In this document: positions 44,319-55,340 of the stretch, piece by piece
How positions within the stretch are numbered: position 1 is the stretch's first letter
Layout of the letters: each line of letters starts with the position of its first letter
Source: Parafenestella ontariensis
Taxonomy: Eukaryota > Ascomycota > Dothideomycetes > Pleosporales > Cucurbitariaceae
DNA: 64,000 nucleotides
NCBI GenBank assembly: GCA_021596325.1
Contig: JAKGDA010000024.1
Coordinates: 124,001-188,000 of the forward strand
Direction of reading: 5' to 3'
Position numbers and translations under genes: made by a program
The notes under the pieces: generated by a model
What the model was told of the DNA's origin: nothing
Database searches by the model: none
What the model saw: the letters and a program-made list of their open reading frames with translations, nothing else

Positions 44319-45233
44319 ATGTTTGAAGACTACTATCCCATACCACCATCACCAGGCCATCCCAACCGCTACGCATCCATCCACGCCCTCTACGGCCCAG
44401 GCGCCTATCTCGCCTGGCTCCTCACCGCCTACAGCGTCTGGATCCAAACATTCACCCCCTACGACCACAACCACCCCCAAATCCGCAAGACGCATCTCGA
44501 CAAAAACCTCCTCCTCACACTAACTTCCTCTCTCTTTGCCTCCGGCCATCTAGTCTACCAAATCGTCCACTACCCAGGACCACGAAACGAGCTCTGGACC
44601 ACAACCGACGAAGACCTAATCCCGTTCGTAACAGCCATCTATGCCTCTGCACAGTTCTGCATCACGGCACTGGGCGTGCAAATCGTGCTGTTAGGATTCT
44701 TCTACAAGTCCCGCGCCCACCAACGTATCGTTGGCGCAGCAAGCATCTGCACTGCACTATCCCTCCTCTTCACCTGCTTCTACGTCCCACAACAGCGATG
44801 GACGCACTTCCGCCGCGGCACCACCAGCGTCCTTCTCTCCATTCTCATCTTCCCATCCACATTCGCCATCGCATGGAACGCGCTAATCTTCCTCATGATG
44901 GTCGTCGGCAAAGCAGTCCTCACGCTCCAAGCCCTCGCCGAATTTCGTCTCTGGCGCGTTGTTAAAGGTGTGCTTTGGTGCGGTGTGCTTGTCCCTTGTA
45001 TTATGGTGGGGTTTTATCCGATGGTGCAGGGCGTGGGGACGGGGAATGTTATGCTGTGGCCTAAGTCGGAGCATACGGTGATGGGGGAGATGGGGCAGTG
45101 GTTGGTGTTGGGTGTTGCGGGGGTGAATTTTGGGGCGTCGGTGTGGAGGGTGGCGTGGAGGCAGATTGGGGTGGTTCGGAAGGACTTGCATAAGACTATC
45201 GGATGGGGCTTTTTAGAGCGGGGAGGTTCATAG
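44319..45233 (+). CDS. Polytopic membrane protein, function unknown
   Basis: This intronless 304-residue protein has about seven hydrophobic segments, at approximately residues 28-47, 66-85, 103-130, 137-156, 167-200, 212-230 and 255-275. The N-terminus is short and Pro/Tyr-rich (YYPIPPSPGHPNRYAS), with Arg/His-rich loops between the helices. The layout suggests a receptor-like or channel-like integral membrane protein, but no signature motif is present and I do not recognise the family. The third codon positions switch from C-rich in the first two thirds to G-rich after about 44960, within a single open frame. It is convergent with the sugar transporter gene, 235 bp away. Confidence 0.75.
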   Translation: MFEDYYPIPPSPGHPNRYASIHALYGPGAYLAWLLTAYSVWIQTFTPYDHNHPQIRKTHLDKNLLLTLTSSLFASGHLVYQIVHYPGPRNELWTTTDEDLIPFVTAIYASAQFCITALGVQIVLLGFFYKSRAHQRIVGAASICTALSLLFTCFYVPQQRWTHFRRGTTSVLLSILIFPSTFAIAWNALIFLMMVVGKAVLTLQALAEFRLWRVVKGVLWCGVLVPCIMVGFYPMVQGVGTGNVMLWPKSEHTVMGEMGQWLVLGVAGVNFGASVWRVAWRQIGVVRKDLHKTIGWGFLERGGS

Positions 45234-45468
45234 TGTTGAGGTTTGAGAGTTACGGGTGAAGATGATATAAATGTGAGCTGTGGAATAGATGGCAGGATGG
45301 AGGGAGGGCTGGTATTCATTAAATGTATTATTAGACTACAAGGTATCATTATACACAGCTCACAAACCACGCCTCCCTACATCCCTCATTGCGTCCATGA
45401 TATCATCTTCTTCAATTCGCTTTGAACAGCACAGCACATAATCAATCGATGCGTCCCAAACTCACTAT

Positions 45469-47237
45469 TTACACCCTCGGCCCGGCAACCGACTCGGTCC
45501 GCTGCATAACATCCACCTTCTCTTCATACCTGTCAAACGCCGTGGTCCCCTCCAAATGTCTCTCCTCAAACACATCCACGCTCGTCTTCGCAAACTTGCG
45601 CGCAGGAATTTCCTTCTCAAAAAGCAGATCCAACTCCGCAAAACTGCGATCCTTGGGCTCCGGCAGCCTGAAGTACGTGTAAATAATACTGAGGAAGCAG
45701 GATCCCGCCCAGAAAAACCCAGCATAATTGCCCCAGTTCCACTCTCCGGGATTAAGCATGTACGGCGTGAGCACGGAAGTGATGATGCCGATGATGTTGT
45801 AGAGATTGCGGCCCAGCACGACGGTTTTAATTTGCAGACGGCGGGTGGAGAGTTCGGCGACGAGAGAGTAGCACACGGTGCCGACGGTCAGCTGGTAGAA
45901 CATGGCCCAGATAATCATCATGGAGCCGGTTGCCATGGCGCCCGTGTCACGTTTTGAGTCGGGCACGAGGCCGAGGAAGCCCATGACGAAGAGCATGGTG
46001 CAAAGGCCGCAGAGACCGCCGAGGTAGAGCGTTCGTCGTCCGAGCCCGAGTTTCATCAGGTACCAGGCGCCGAATACACCGGCCATGTTGATGCCGTATT
46101 GGCCCATGGCGAAGTCGTAGGATGTCGATTCGGGTAGGCCGGCTTGTTGGAGGAAGTAGGAGGAGTATCCGGAGAAGGCGTTTCCACTCAGATTCTGGAT
46201 GGCCCATGCCATGCAGACAATCTCTGTACGGCGGAGATCGGTGCCTTTGAAGCAGTCGAGGTACGTTGCACCTTTGGTGATCTTCTCTTCGAGAGCAGTC
46301 GTGTGCACCATCATGGCCACTGTCTCCTCGGCGTCGAAATTGGTCTCGCGGTCAAGACTGGTAAGCCGGAGGAGTGACTTCTTTGCGTCTTCGAGCCGAC
46401 CTTTCCGGACAAGCCACCATGGGGACTCGGGGGCCAGGAAGACACCGATCATGAGAGGGACAGGCCACATCCATTGCAGCGCGTAGGGGATGCGGTACGA
46501 CCATTCGTCATCCCGGGAGACCATGGAGCGGATCACACCGATGCCGATAACTTGGCCTAGACCCCAGCAGAAGTTGACATAAGTCGTTACTAGAAAAGAT
46601 CAGTATGTTACTTGGACAAACGCATGACAAAAGACTTACAGTAACCTCGCAGAGCAACAGGACACACCTCACTCGCATAAGTAATCGTCAGCGTCTGGAA
46701 AACCCCCCACGGAATCCCGCAAAGAATCTCCGCAACCAACAAATGCACCACCGTCTGCGCCGTAAAGAAGATAGCCGTAAACCCAATGATCATAACCAAA
46801 CACGCCATAACCGTGTATCGGTACCCAATCGCCTCACTAATCCATCCGTTCAAAAACAAGCCAATAATCTCGCCAACAATCACCCCATTCGACAAGCCCG
46901 CCTGCCACGGCGCCGGAATCTCATACGAGCCATCCGGAAGCTGCTGGCCGTACTTTCGCTTAAAGGGCGTGAAGCCGAAAAAGTTGTTGAGCAGACACAC
47001 GTCGTAGCCCTCCATGACGATGCATGTGCTGATTAAAACAGACCATCCTATAGCTTTCGGGTACAGCTTGATGCCTTGCCACAGCGTCATCTTGTGCTCT
47101 TTCTCCGTCGCGAGACGCGCATCACTGATAACTCTGTCCGCGGCGCGTTTGTGATGGTCGCCGTCAACCGGGTCGTCGTACGGCGAAAGAGGAGGAGCAG
47201 CAGCCGCTGAGGGTTGGATCTCCTTGTCTTCCGCCAT
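45469..47237 (-). CDS. MFS sugar transporter, alpha-glucoside (maltose permease) type
   Basis: This 572-residue proton:sugar symporter-type protein has exons 47237-46640 and 46589-45469 (50 bp intron). The N-terminal tail is cytosolic and Ala/Pro-rich; 12 helices follow. Motifs are EGYDVCLLNNFFGFTPF in TM1, GWISEAIGYRYTV (the RXGRR-like loop), GIPWGVFQTLTITYASEV, and the central APESPWWLVRKGRLEDAKKSL, which has the PESPWWL form found in the MAL/AGT group. The C-terminal half has STRRLQIKTVVLGRNLYNI and FRLPEPKDRSFAELDLLFEK, the usual PEtxgrsleEid signature. The substrate class is inferred from this resemblance. The start at 47237 (MAEDKE) is taken because a long polar N-terminus is normal for this group. 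Confidence 0.9.
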
Positions 47238-48101
47238 ATTCACGGTCCTTCCCACAACACCTCCTCTTACTGAACAAGTAACCGGATGGGACGATGCAAA
47301 ATCGGAGCGATTGCCGGCGCGATTGTGGGGACACAAAGAGTCCACTCACGTCGTAGCTAGCAACAAAAGCAAGAAAACCCGGGGAAGTGTTACCTGTGGG
47401 AACAGGACGAGTGAGGTTCGTCTTTAAGCTATAAAATTTTGCGGGGTCTGGACGTTCCGACGAATGCGAAAGCGTTAGACCAGGGTCCTTGGTCGCGTGC
47501 AACTATGTGGAGCTTCATCTCCTGCGGTCGCACTGCCCTGTGATTGGCGCGACAAACATCGTACCTTCTTTGTTCGGTTAGCGTCGAAAGTTAAAGTTGC
47601 TGAATGTCCAGGTAGCCGAGGGCTTGGAACGAGGGCTCGGAATGGGTCGCTGGACCGGGGAGTTGCTGGTGGAGAAGTTTCTTTACTGGTGTAGATCGGC
47701 GGTGGGATGCAGTATGTGTGAGGCTGCTGATGGTGGTGTTGTGGGTGTCGTAGAGCGGATCCGAACGTCAAACAAATGCTGCCCAGGTCAACCCGATTTT
47801 CATTAGACTTTTGGTACTTCACCCTCCTGTCCAGGCGGATACAGCAAAACGTTTCAAACCCCACTGCAAGCCTTCTTGGCCCGCTACCGACTTCTGGGAA
47901 GGAAATTGATCAGTATATGCGAATATGTGCTTTGGGAGATTATAGTCAAGAAGCTGAGTGGGGAGGAGACGTTACTGCGGATGGAAATGAAGGCTGGGAT
48001 AGCATTGCGACGGCTTAGAGGGGATCGTGAACGGATTTCCTACTAGACTCGAGAACCAGAACGGTCCGGCACCGATATAATCTCTGATGCACGAATGAAA
48101 G
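47238..48101. other. Intergenic region
   Basis: This is the promoter of the sugar transporter and the 3' flank of the MpaB-like gene. Short frames on both strands have no similarity. No repeat was seen. Confidence 0.4.
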
Positions 48102-49376
48102 TCACATGTGACTAAAAGGACACTTCCGATTCCCTTGCGCCATCAATCGCGCCCGACTCGCTTCCATCTCCTCCACTCCCTTATTCTTCAAAGTCGCAGG
48201 ACCAATTTCAGCCATATGATAGCCCTGGGGTAAGTACTTATCGCCATGATCCCCCGGCAAAATCCCGCCAACAAGCCAGACATACCAAGCGTGCGGGTTC
48301 CATCTCCGGGTCGGTCTGACGTACCACGGGTGGCCTGCGTAGGTCCTCGCATAGTAGCGACCGGTAGCTGGATTCGGGTGGTCGTCAATAAATTCGGTGC
48401 GAAGGCCCTTTGGACGTGGCAGGCAGAGATATCTTAAGATGAACTTCCGGATATTGAGTATCGAGTGAGCGATCAGATGCCAGTACCATGGTGGCGCCTC
48501 CAGCATCATGGCCCTTGCAAGTCGGTCTCCAAGCAACACAGTAACGAACCTTATCATGCTCGTTTTGGCCCATAGTGGGACATTGTACAAGGCGATGTCC
48601 ATGGTGCTGTCAGCCAGCTGTTTGTTGGATTCCGACGGGATCATGTGTTGTTCTTCGTATTCTTGACTCCAAGCGTCCAGCTCCGTCAAGAAGTGGACTC
48701 CATTCTCCCAGCCTTTCTCTGAAGAGGGCAGCGACGTCAGAGGGATCTCCATGGAATCGCCGATATGCTTCCAGAAGACACCAGTAGCACAGCGCTCCAT
48801 TCGAGTAAGAGCTCGCCACTCGTATTTGGCCGTCCAACGGTGCGGTTCCAGAGCAAAAAGACTAAGCGTATACAGCATGTCCTTATCTGTGATTAAGCCT
48901 TTCTTCCGTAGCCGATCATGTAGATAATTCATGCGCGCGATCGCCGTTAAGGTTCGCTCAGACTTCGGATCGTTGAGAATGAACTCAGTGAGGAGCGCGC
49001 CCGTGTCTGCGGCACGTTTCGACGATGTGACCGGATTGCTCAATTGGCCCGTCCGAACCAGTACCTTAGAGATACTTGGGATTCCGTAAGTCTGCACTCC
49101 TTTTAGCTAGGTCGTTGATCGCATCGCGGTTGGTCCAACCTTGAAAAGCGCGAAGAACACTGCATTTGATATAATCGTTGGCATTTCCAGCTCCGTGAAC
49201 GTCTTCTGAATCACGAATGCCTGGTCGATTGTCATGGACGCCAGTGAGGACCATGTGGTGTACCCATATTTCTCTTCTAGGCGCCGAAGACGGCGGAATC
49301 GTAATCGACTCACTATTATCGGGTACAGCAGAGCGAGCAGTGCGTAGAGATACCAAGACGACATTGTCGAGGCCAA
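48102..49376 (-). CDS. MpaB-like ER-bound oxygenase (DUF2236 family)
   Basis: This 408-residue protein is like MpaB' of the mycophenolic acid pathway and distantly related to latex-clearing protein and other heme-type DUF2236 oxygenases, so it may oxidatively cleave a terpenoid or hydrocarbon chain. The exons are 49376-49140 and 49091-48102. The 48 bp intron (49139-49092) has an unusual GTTGGA donor but joins FALFK to TYGIPSISKVLVRTGQ, a conserved stretch. An N-terminal membrane helix (residues about 8-24) anchors it in the ER. Family marks are RMNYLHDRLRKKG, LYTLSLFALEP, the EWRALTRMERCATGVFWKHIG block and a C-terminal CPF. It is divergent from the membrane protein at 49753. The start may be the next ATG at 49364. 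The natural substrate is unknown. Confidence 0.82.
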
Positions 49377-49752
49377 TTACTTAGCGAAGACTTTTGTCTA
49401 CTGTGTTAGTAGGCTGGTCTGTCGGTTTCAGCCTTTTTGAGTGTGCACTTCCTTTGCTGCAGGATTACGTCACCCGTGTGACTGCCTCGCCAGCTGTTCA
49501 GCCACATTTGCCAGAAGGCAACAGGGCAACGACGGAGAAAAGCACGTAAAAGGCTGCTTTGTAGACTTTCGGTCTCACCCCTACAGATCCACCAGTAATA
49601 TACTACGCTAGCCAGCCGTTTGCTTGTGGACATTCTCAGCTCTATCCTCTTATGTGCCTTCGTGACGTCTGTGGATGTATAAAGCATGCCACAAGACAAT
49701 ATACTCACCGGAAAAGGGAGGCGAAGCTTCACAATTCGAAGGTTAAAGAGTA
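49377..49752. promoter_or_regulatory. Divergent promoter between the MpaB-like gene and the membrane protein
   Basis: This 376 bp spacer lies between two outward-facing genes. Shared control is possible; I see no clear operator-like motif. Confidence 0.35.
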
Positions 49753-51141
49753 ATGGTTAATGTTATGGCTGAGACGACTCTAGAATTACATTGCTATTGC
49801 TGTCGAGGTTACATCTCAATATTTGGTAGTGTGAAAATTACCGTTTCTATTATGCCAGCCTTGCCTTCTATATCACCATGCAACTGCTCTTCGATATCTA
49901 CCCCAAGCAACACGACGGCGCTGGGGACGGGAAGGCGAGGATGGGTGGACAATGACCAGCGAGGGACGCTTGACATCATTTGGAGCTGCATATCTACGCT
50001 CTTCATATGCATTTGGACAATGCTACACCTCAACTTGCCAGCCTCCGAGGACGGTTTCTGGGATAGAGTAGGCCGGAAGGCGCGGTGGATGACTATGACA
50101 CTGGTCACACCTGAGCTTGTGCTAGGGATTGCATACGGTCAGTGGGTATCTGCGCACAGATCGGTAAGGGAAATGCATAGCTCAGGACACAAGAGTTGGA
50201 CAATTACCCATGCTTTCTACGCTGATATGGGGGGCTTCATGCTCCGTCCCAAAAGGGGGTTCGACTTTCCTGTAACAGCAAAGCAACTCCACTACCTCGT
50301 CTCGCAGGGATATGTGGCAGTTCCGTCGATCACTGCAAACGAGATCTGGGACAAGAGCAACGCAGACAAGTTCTTGAAATGCATAGCTCTTTTGCAGACG
50401 TTATGGCTAGTCCTGCAAATGCTGGCGCGCGCCATCCAACATCTGCCAATTACGACGCTGGAGCTCTGCACTACATCCCTAGTGATCTGCACGACGGCCA
50501 TCTTTTTTCTCTGGTACAATAAGCCGCTCGACGTGGAAGAGCCCACAATACTAGATATGAATGTCAGTATAGCGAAAGTGCTCGTACGGGCTGGTAACTC
50601 GGCTAGACGCCCCTTCTCCGACGTCCCTTTAGACTTCGTGGAGCCGCGCATCTACATTACAAGCAAATGGCATGAGAAGCTGCTGCGACGCCTCGAGCGA
50701 TGGGGTTACCAGAAACGGCCGCTATTACGGATGCCGAACGACAGGGACCCCCAGTATCCCAATGCCTGGAGCCACGTCCTTCTCGCTGCTGTTTGTGCCA
50801 GCTTTGGTAGTCTTCATCTGTTTGCGTGGAACTTTAGCTTTCCTACTACAGCTGAGCTGATCCTTTGGCGGGTGTGTGCAGGCACTTGTTGGTTGACAGC
50901 GCTTTTTCACGCTTTGTATGAGGTCCCGCAACGGTCTCGGGAAGGCTATAATTTGCCACATGCAGTGGATCTTGGAGGGTATAAGCAGCGATGGCCCGAT
51001 TGCTTGTGGTTCTTCGTTCCTTTAGGCCTGTACGTGCTCGCGCGGATCTGTCTTCTCGTAGAAACCATTGTGAGCATGCGCAGTCTGCCAGCATCGGCAT
51101 ACAAGGCGATAACATGGACGAACCTGCTACCACACGTCTAG
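49753..51141 (+). CDS. Polytopic membrane protein of a large fungal family, function unknown
   Basis: This intronless 462-residue protein belongs to a family that is widely expanded in fungi. The marks I recognise are GWVDNDQRGTLDIIWSC near the N-terminus, the FICIWTMLHLNLP helix, a WMTMTLVTPELVL segment, HAFYADMGGF, FPVTAKQLHYLV, DKSNADKFLKCIALLQTLWL and YNKPLDVEEP. It ends in a helix and the tail TWTNLLPHV. About six hydrophobic helices lie between residues 75 and 450. No biochemical role is established to my knowledge. The N-terminal 30 residues before the conserved start are dispensable, so initiation at the Met encoded at 49852 is possible. It is divergent from the MpaB-like oxygenase. 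Confidence 0.8.
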   Translation: MVNVMAETTLELHCYCCRGYISIFGSVKITVSIMPALPSISPCNCSSISTPSNTTALGTGRRGWVDNDQRGTLDIIWSCISTLFICIWTMLHLNLPASEDGFWDRVGRKARWMTMTLVTPELVLGIAYGQWVSAHRSVREMHSSGHKSWTITHAFYADMGGFMLRPKRGFDFPVTAKQLHYLVSQGYVAVPSITANEIWDKSNADKFLKCIALLQTLWLVLQMLARAIQHLPITTLELCTTSLVICTTAIFFLWYNKPLDVEEPTILDMNVSIAKVLVRAGNSARRPFSDVPLDFVEPRIYITSKWHEKLLRRLERWGYQKRPLLRMPNDRDPQYPNAWSHVLLAAVCASFGSLHLFAWNFSFPTTAELILWRVCAGTCWLTALFHALYEVPQRSREGYNLPHAVDLGGYKQRWPDCLWFFVPLGLYVLARICLLVETIVSMRSLPASAYKAITWTNLLPHV

Positions 51142-51262
51142 CGTAGAAAATGGTGGCATGTTTGCAGGCTCTATCATTACGTACCTAATTCCCGTCTTTA
51201 AACCTGCAGTTCATGATCTGCATATTTTGTGGTCGAAAGTGTTATGCATCTCCCTATGTTCC

Positions 51263-53167
51263 TCAGCTCTTCAACTGTACTTCCTGTTCTTTCCCTACAT
51301 TGGCTTCCTCGCGTTTCTCATCAGCAACTGCAACATGTCCGTCATCCAGCCCAAGCCCACTCTCTACACCACCCTTCACTCGTCCCGTATCGCCCTTGTG
51401 GCCTTGAGTGCCAATTTTCAAGAATGGAACGAAGAGTATTCCAAGAAACGCACACCCTGCGGAGAACCCTGCGAGAAAAGTACAGATTAGTCTACGGCTC
51501 ATGTGCATTTGGTATATAAAAACTTACAGAACACTGCTGCGAAAGGCTCCGCAACGTTGTTGGCATAATATCCAGATGAGGATGGGTTCTTCTTTACAGC
51601 GTCGAAAATGGCAGTGGCGATGCCGTAGGAGACAGCAGTGCAGAGGCGTGTTAAGGTCTGGAAGAGCGAGCCCGCCATGGATTGCTTGTTAATCGGCATC
51701 GACGAGAGTACGTACATCTATGATCATTAGTAACAACAAAGTCTTAGAGAATACCAAACGTACGTTTGCAACGATGAACTGGAAGTCCGCTCCAATAACA
51801 CAGAGCATCAATGTTGGAAATGCGAAGGCCCAGTACGAGTCGCCATATCTTTGTACTGCAGCAAGCAGGAATGAAACCAGATATGCGCAAGCACCGATTC
51901 CCATGATGAGTTTGTTAGACACTTTGTGCTGGATAAGGGCAGCGACCAAGTTGGCAAGCAGGCCCATGACCACCATTGGAAGCATGTGGACACCAGTCAT
52001 CAGGGCGGAATATCCAAGCTCAGTCTGGAAGTAGAGTGCGAGCCAGAAGGAGAGGACTGGAAACCCTAAGAAGCCACAAGACATGATGGTAAGTAGCTAT
52101 TCGCGCTGTTAGTCAGATATTTAGAATCTCATGATGTTCAAGACTCACCAGAGAGAAGTCACGATCCTTCCAAATGTTCATATCGATCATGGAATAAGGG
52201 TATTTGATCTCCCAGACGATAAATGCAGCGATTAGTAAAATACCCAGAATGAGTAGCACAAGGACGTAGGGTGTTTTCCATCCATTTGGTGCATCTCCAC
52301 CAAGACTACCACCGTTAGCAGACAATTTGGTAACTGGTTTAACAGTACGTACCTTAGAGCAGCACAGAACATGCCAATACCCAAGATAGTCAGGCCAGTG
52401 CCTGGTAGATCTAGCTTTTTGATGGTCTCATCATTGAAGCTATGCTTCGGCGTCGTATCCTTGGGTACCGTGAACACCGCAATGACGCTAACGCAGAAAT
52501 ACACGATTGCGAGCAAAAAGAAGCCTGCCCTCCAGTTGAATATTTGTGTAAAGAGGCCAGAGAGAATCGAGCCGAAAACGAATCCTAGAGGGTTGCCGGC
52601 CGAAAAGCAGCCGAAGGCGCGATTTTTCCTCGGAGAGGGTTTCTCGTAGATGGCGCCTAGCATGCCTTGTGCTGGAGGAACAGCAGATGCAGACCAGATC
52701 CCAAGGACTCCACAGAGAATGTCGAGCGTCATGCCATCTTGAGCGAATCCAGCTCCTAAACAGAAGACGGAAAAGAGGAACATGGAGCCTATGAACATGG
52801 ATTTGCGGCCGAAGAGATCTGCTATGCTGCCAAAGAATAATAGTAATGAACCTGCTGTCAATCTGTTTGTCATATTAGCCACCCAATGTTTCCTCATGTG
52901 GAAGTAATTGCATGCTACTCACGAAACCGCAGCATTCATCCAGGTAATCTCCGCATTAGTCATGTTCAGGTCATTTCCAGCGAAAGAGCTCATGACCGTA
53001 ATGGAGCCCACCAAGAAACTCGTCATGGCCACAGCCAATGTTACCGAGAGAATGAAAAGGCATTCCTGAAACGTGGACCCGAAGCATTCTGGTCGAGTAT
53101 TGGGGTCCTTATCTGTGATTGGTGGCAAACGAGTGTTACCAAGTTCTGCATCTGGCTCGGCTGCCAT
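51263..53167 (-). CDS. MFS drug:H+ antiporter, DHA2 (14-TM) family
   Basis: This 546-residue exporter is built from six exons: 53167-52923, 52862-52353, 52305-52149, 52096-51764, 51717-51528 and 51468-51263, with introns of 46-60 bp. The phases agree throughout and the reading is continuous. Signature parts are VAMTSFLVGSITVMSS in TM1 (the DHA2 antiporter region), FGSIADLFGRKSMF (motif A), a GCFSAGNPLGFVFGSILSG helix with the motif C pattern, and a long C-terminal set of helices with an acidic/His tail. Fungal DHA2 proteins export toxins, drugs, amino acids or siderophores, and the substrate here is open. An ATG 12 nt upstream (53179) could also serve. Its neighbours (MpaB-like oxygenase, unknown membrane protein) make export of a metabolite conceivable but unproven. 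Confidence 0.87.
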
Positions 53168-53789
53168 GTCGTGCAACAAGATACGTGCAACAGATAGAAA
53201 AGAACCACAATGCGTAATAAAACACTAATAAAGAACGTATGTACAGATATATGGGGCAGTGAAGGGAAAAGTATGTGAAGGCGTAAGGCGTATCTGATCG
53301 CGCTAAATTTTTCAGCGCGGAATTGGTCCATGGCAGGGGTTGTTTAGGCAAGCACCTTTGACACGTGCCTCTCTCTAGACATGAAAGCGGATAAAGGTAC
53401 ATCCACATACTACTACCACAGGTTGTAATACAAGCCAAAATGACAGACAGGTTAGATAGATGGCGGACGAATCACATCAAATACTATTCGCAGATGGGCG
53501 ACATATTGATGTACTGAACGGGGACGACGGGTCGGGCATTGGGGATTTCGATCTGAATACCCGAATATACCGATCTGAGTGTTGGTTGTCATCTTCCCAT
53601 GACCACCTTGTTAGTTTCGCTCGTACAGTTATCACATGCGGTATGACTTCTAAGGGCGGCATAATATTGGTACTGTTGAAAAGTCCAGCATGTAGATATG
53701 CTCTTCGACGCCTGGTTTGCACATGGTGGCGCTGACTCCATAGGTGAAGTGAAGGAAAAGGGTATCGCTTTTGATTGACATGCACATCA
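53168..53789. other. Intergenic region
   Basis: This holds the promoter of the DHA2 gene and the 3' flank of the CYC2-like gene. Short frames at 53460-53785 are antisense shadows of each other with no similarity. Confidence 0.4.
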
Positions 53790-54824
53790 TTACAGCTTCA
53801 ACACCTTCCACTCTCCTAGATTCATGCTCCCCAGTTGCCCTCCAAGCGGTCCCTGGGTCTCTCTTCCATTGACCCAGAGCTTCTTGCCTGCCCAGTACTC
53901 AATGAATCCATCTGGTCCCGAGACAATTATTAATCTCGAGCCCGTTGCGTCTCGCCATCGACTCATTCTTTTCGTGACGTCGCCAGGCTGTATGAACGTC
54001 TTCTCCTCATCGATGTAGTATTGTACAGTCATGCCTCTCGTGGCTGGACCACTCCGCTCTTTGAGTGCGTCAAGCTCTTCGACGATAATGCCTTTGCGGC
54101 CGCTCCTATCGTCTTCAAGTGCTTGCTGAACGGCGGACTGGTTAGAGCCGAAGAGGCTCTTCCACCAGCCTGTCCGACTTTGAGCGACTGTGTTGTGCTC
54201 AGTCTCGTCGCTGACACCGCCGATGCATTCTTCGCGTCTCCGGTTCGCCCATAATATGTGCATTGCGCTCCCTGTTCTCCTCGATAATGCTTGCGCTACC
54301 TGCATTGCAGGTGCTATGCCTGTTCCTCCTGCTAGGAATATGACCTCTTTGATATCGTGGGGTAGCTCGCATTCGACGTTTGGGCCGCGTAGTTCTATTG
54401 TCGCTTCCTCTGGCAGTCGATGTAGATACGTTGACACCTCGCCTCCCTCCTCCTGCCGTATCAATAATCGTACATCCTGCGGCTCATTTTCCGCCTTCCT
54501 CTTCTTGTCTACGATAGGCGGCAACGGTGTGTATGCGCGCGCAATCTGCAATTGCGGCTGCTTGATCTGCACGCTCCAAAGGCTGCGTTTCCACACTTCC
54601 TTCACACTTTCCGGGTCTGGTGCGCCATCGCGGTTACGCAGTGTGAATATCGCGCTGGTGGAAGATACGGGCTGCTTGTCGATGAGGGTGTAAGGTGTGA
54701 AGGTGTGCGGGTTTAGCGATGCATCGGAGGAGTTTGCGGGTCTTAAATAGCGATATGCGGCACCACCAAGTGTAGATGTCCCGATGATGATCAGAGGGCC
54801 AGCTCGCCGTTTGAGCCAGGACAT
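53790..54824 (-). CDS. CYC2-like mitochondrial FAD oxidoreductase
   Basis: This intronless 344-residue flavoprotein is related to cytochrome b5 reductases. Yeast Cyc2 is an inner-membrane-anchored enzyme of this type that supports heme attachment to mitochondrial cytochromes c. The N-terminus is a basic helix and membrane anchor (GPLIIIGTSTLGGAAYRYL). The FAD domain shows RAYTPLPP, the FAD phosphate motif, and LLIRQEEGGEVSTYLH. The NAD domain shows IFLAGGTGIAPAMQVAQAL and a C-terminal IIVSGPDGFIEYWAGKKLW. An acidic insertion with a NQSAVQQALEDD stretch separates the strands. The open frame starts earlier at 54890; I chose the Met at 54824 because MSWLKRRAG precedes the anchor directly. Confidence 0.82.
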   Translation of the reverse strand: MSWLKRRAGPLIIIGTSTLGGAAYRYLRPANSSDASLNPHTFTPYTLIDKQPVSSTSAIFTLRNRDGAPDPESVKEVWKRSLWSVQIKQPQLQIARAYTPLPPIVDKKRKAENEPQDVRLLIRQEEGGEVSTYLHRLPEEATIELRGPNVECELPHDIKEVIFLAGGTGIAPAMQVAQALSRRTGSAMHILWANRRREECIGGVSDETEHNTVAQSRTGWWKSLFGSNQSAVQQALEDDRSGRKGIIVEELDALKERSGPATRGMTVQYYIDEEKTFIQPGDVTKRMSRWRDATGSRLIIVSGPDGFIEYWAGKKLWVNGRETQGPLGGQLGSMNLGEWKVLKL

Positions 54825-55340
54825 CTCGGACTCGTAGTAGCGATGCTGCCTCCCAGGAGGGCACAAACATTGAGATGGTTTTGTTTGCACAGCTTAAAGA
54901 ACTCGGGATGACGGCGTGGCCCGAGCTCCACATCCGAATTACCTACCTACCTTTCTGAGCACTCCGATTTGCGGTCAAATATCGATGACACGATGGTACA
55001 ACTACATATTTCGAATCAAATGTGTCTTCGCCGGATGATGTCACATATCCTTCTCATCTTTACTAGTATTGACATTATCGGCCATGAGTATTTGAGGGAC
55101 CTTACACTTAGTTGTAGCCGACTCCTAGGCGCGTTCTACACTACAATCAATACCGCTAGGGTCCATACCATTAATTTAAACAACTAGGAGAAATGCGCTC
55201 TAAACAAACATCATTCACCAACATATCAACATGGGATTCCATAGCTTCCTGGAAGGGACGAGATTCGGTTCTGAACATCACTACCCCTAGCATATCTGAA
55301 TATAACAGTAATGCAATCCGCCCAGACTGTTGTTATTGCT
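54825..55340. other. Intergenic region
   Basis: This is the promoter of the CYC2-like gene and the 3' flank of the STAND/G-alpha-like gene. Nothing distinct was seen. Confidence 0.4.
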
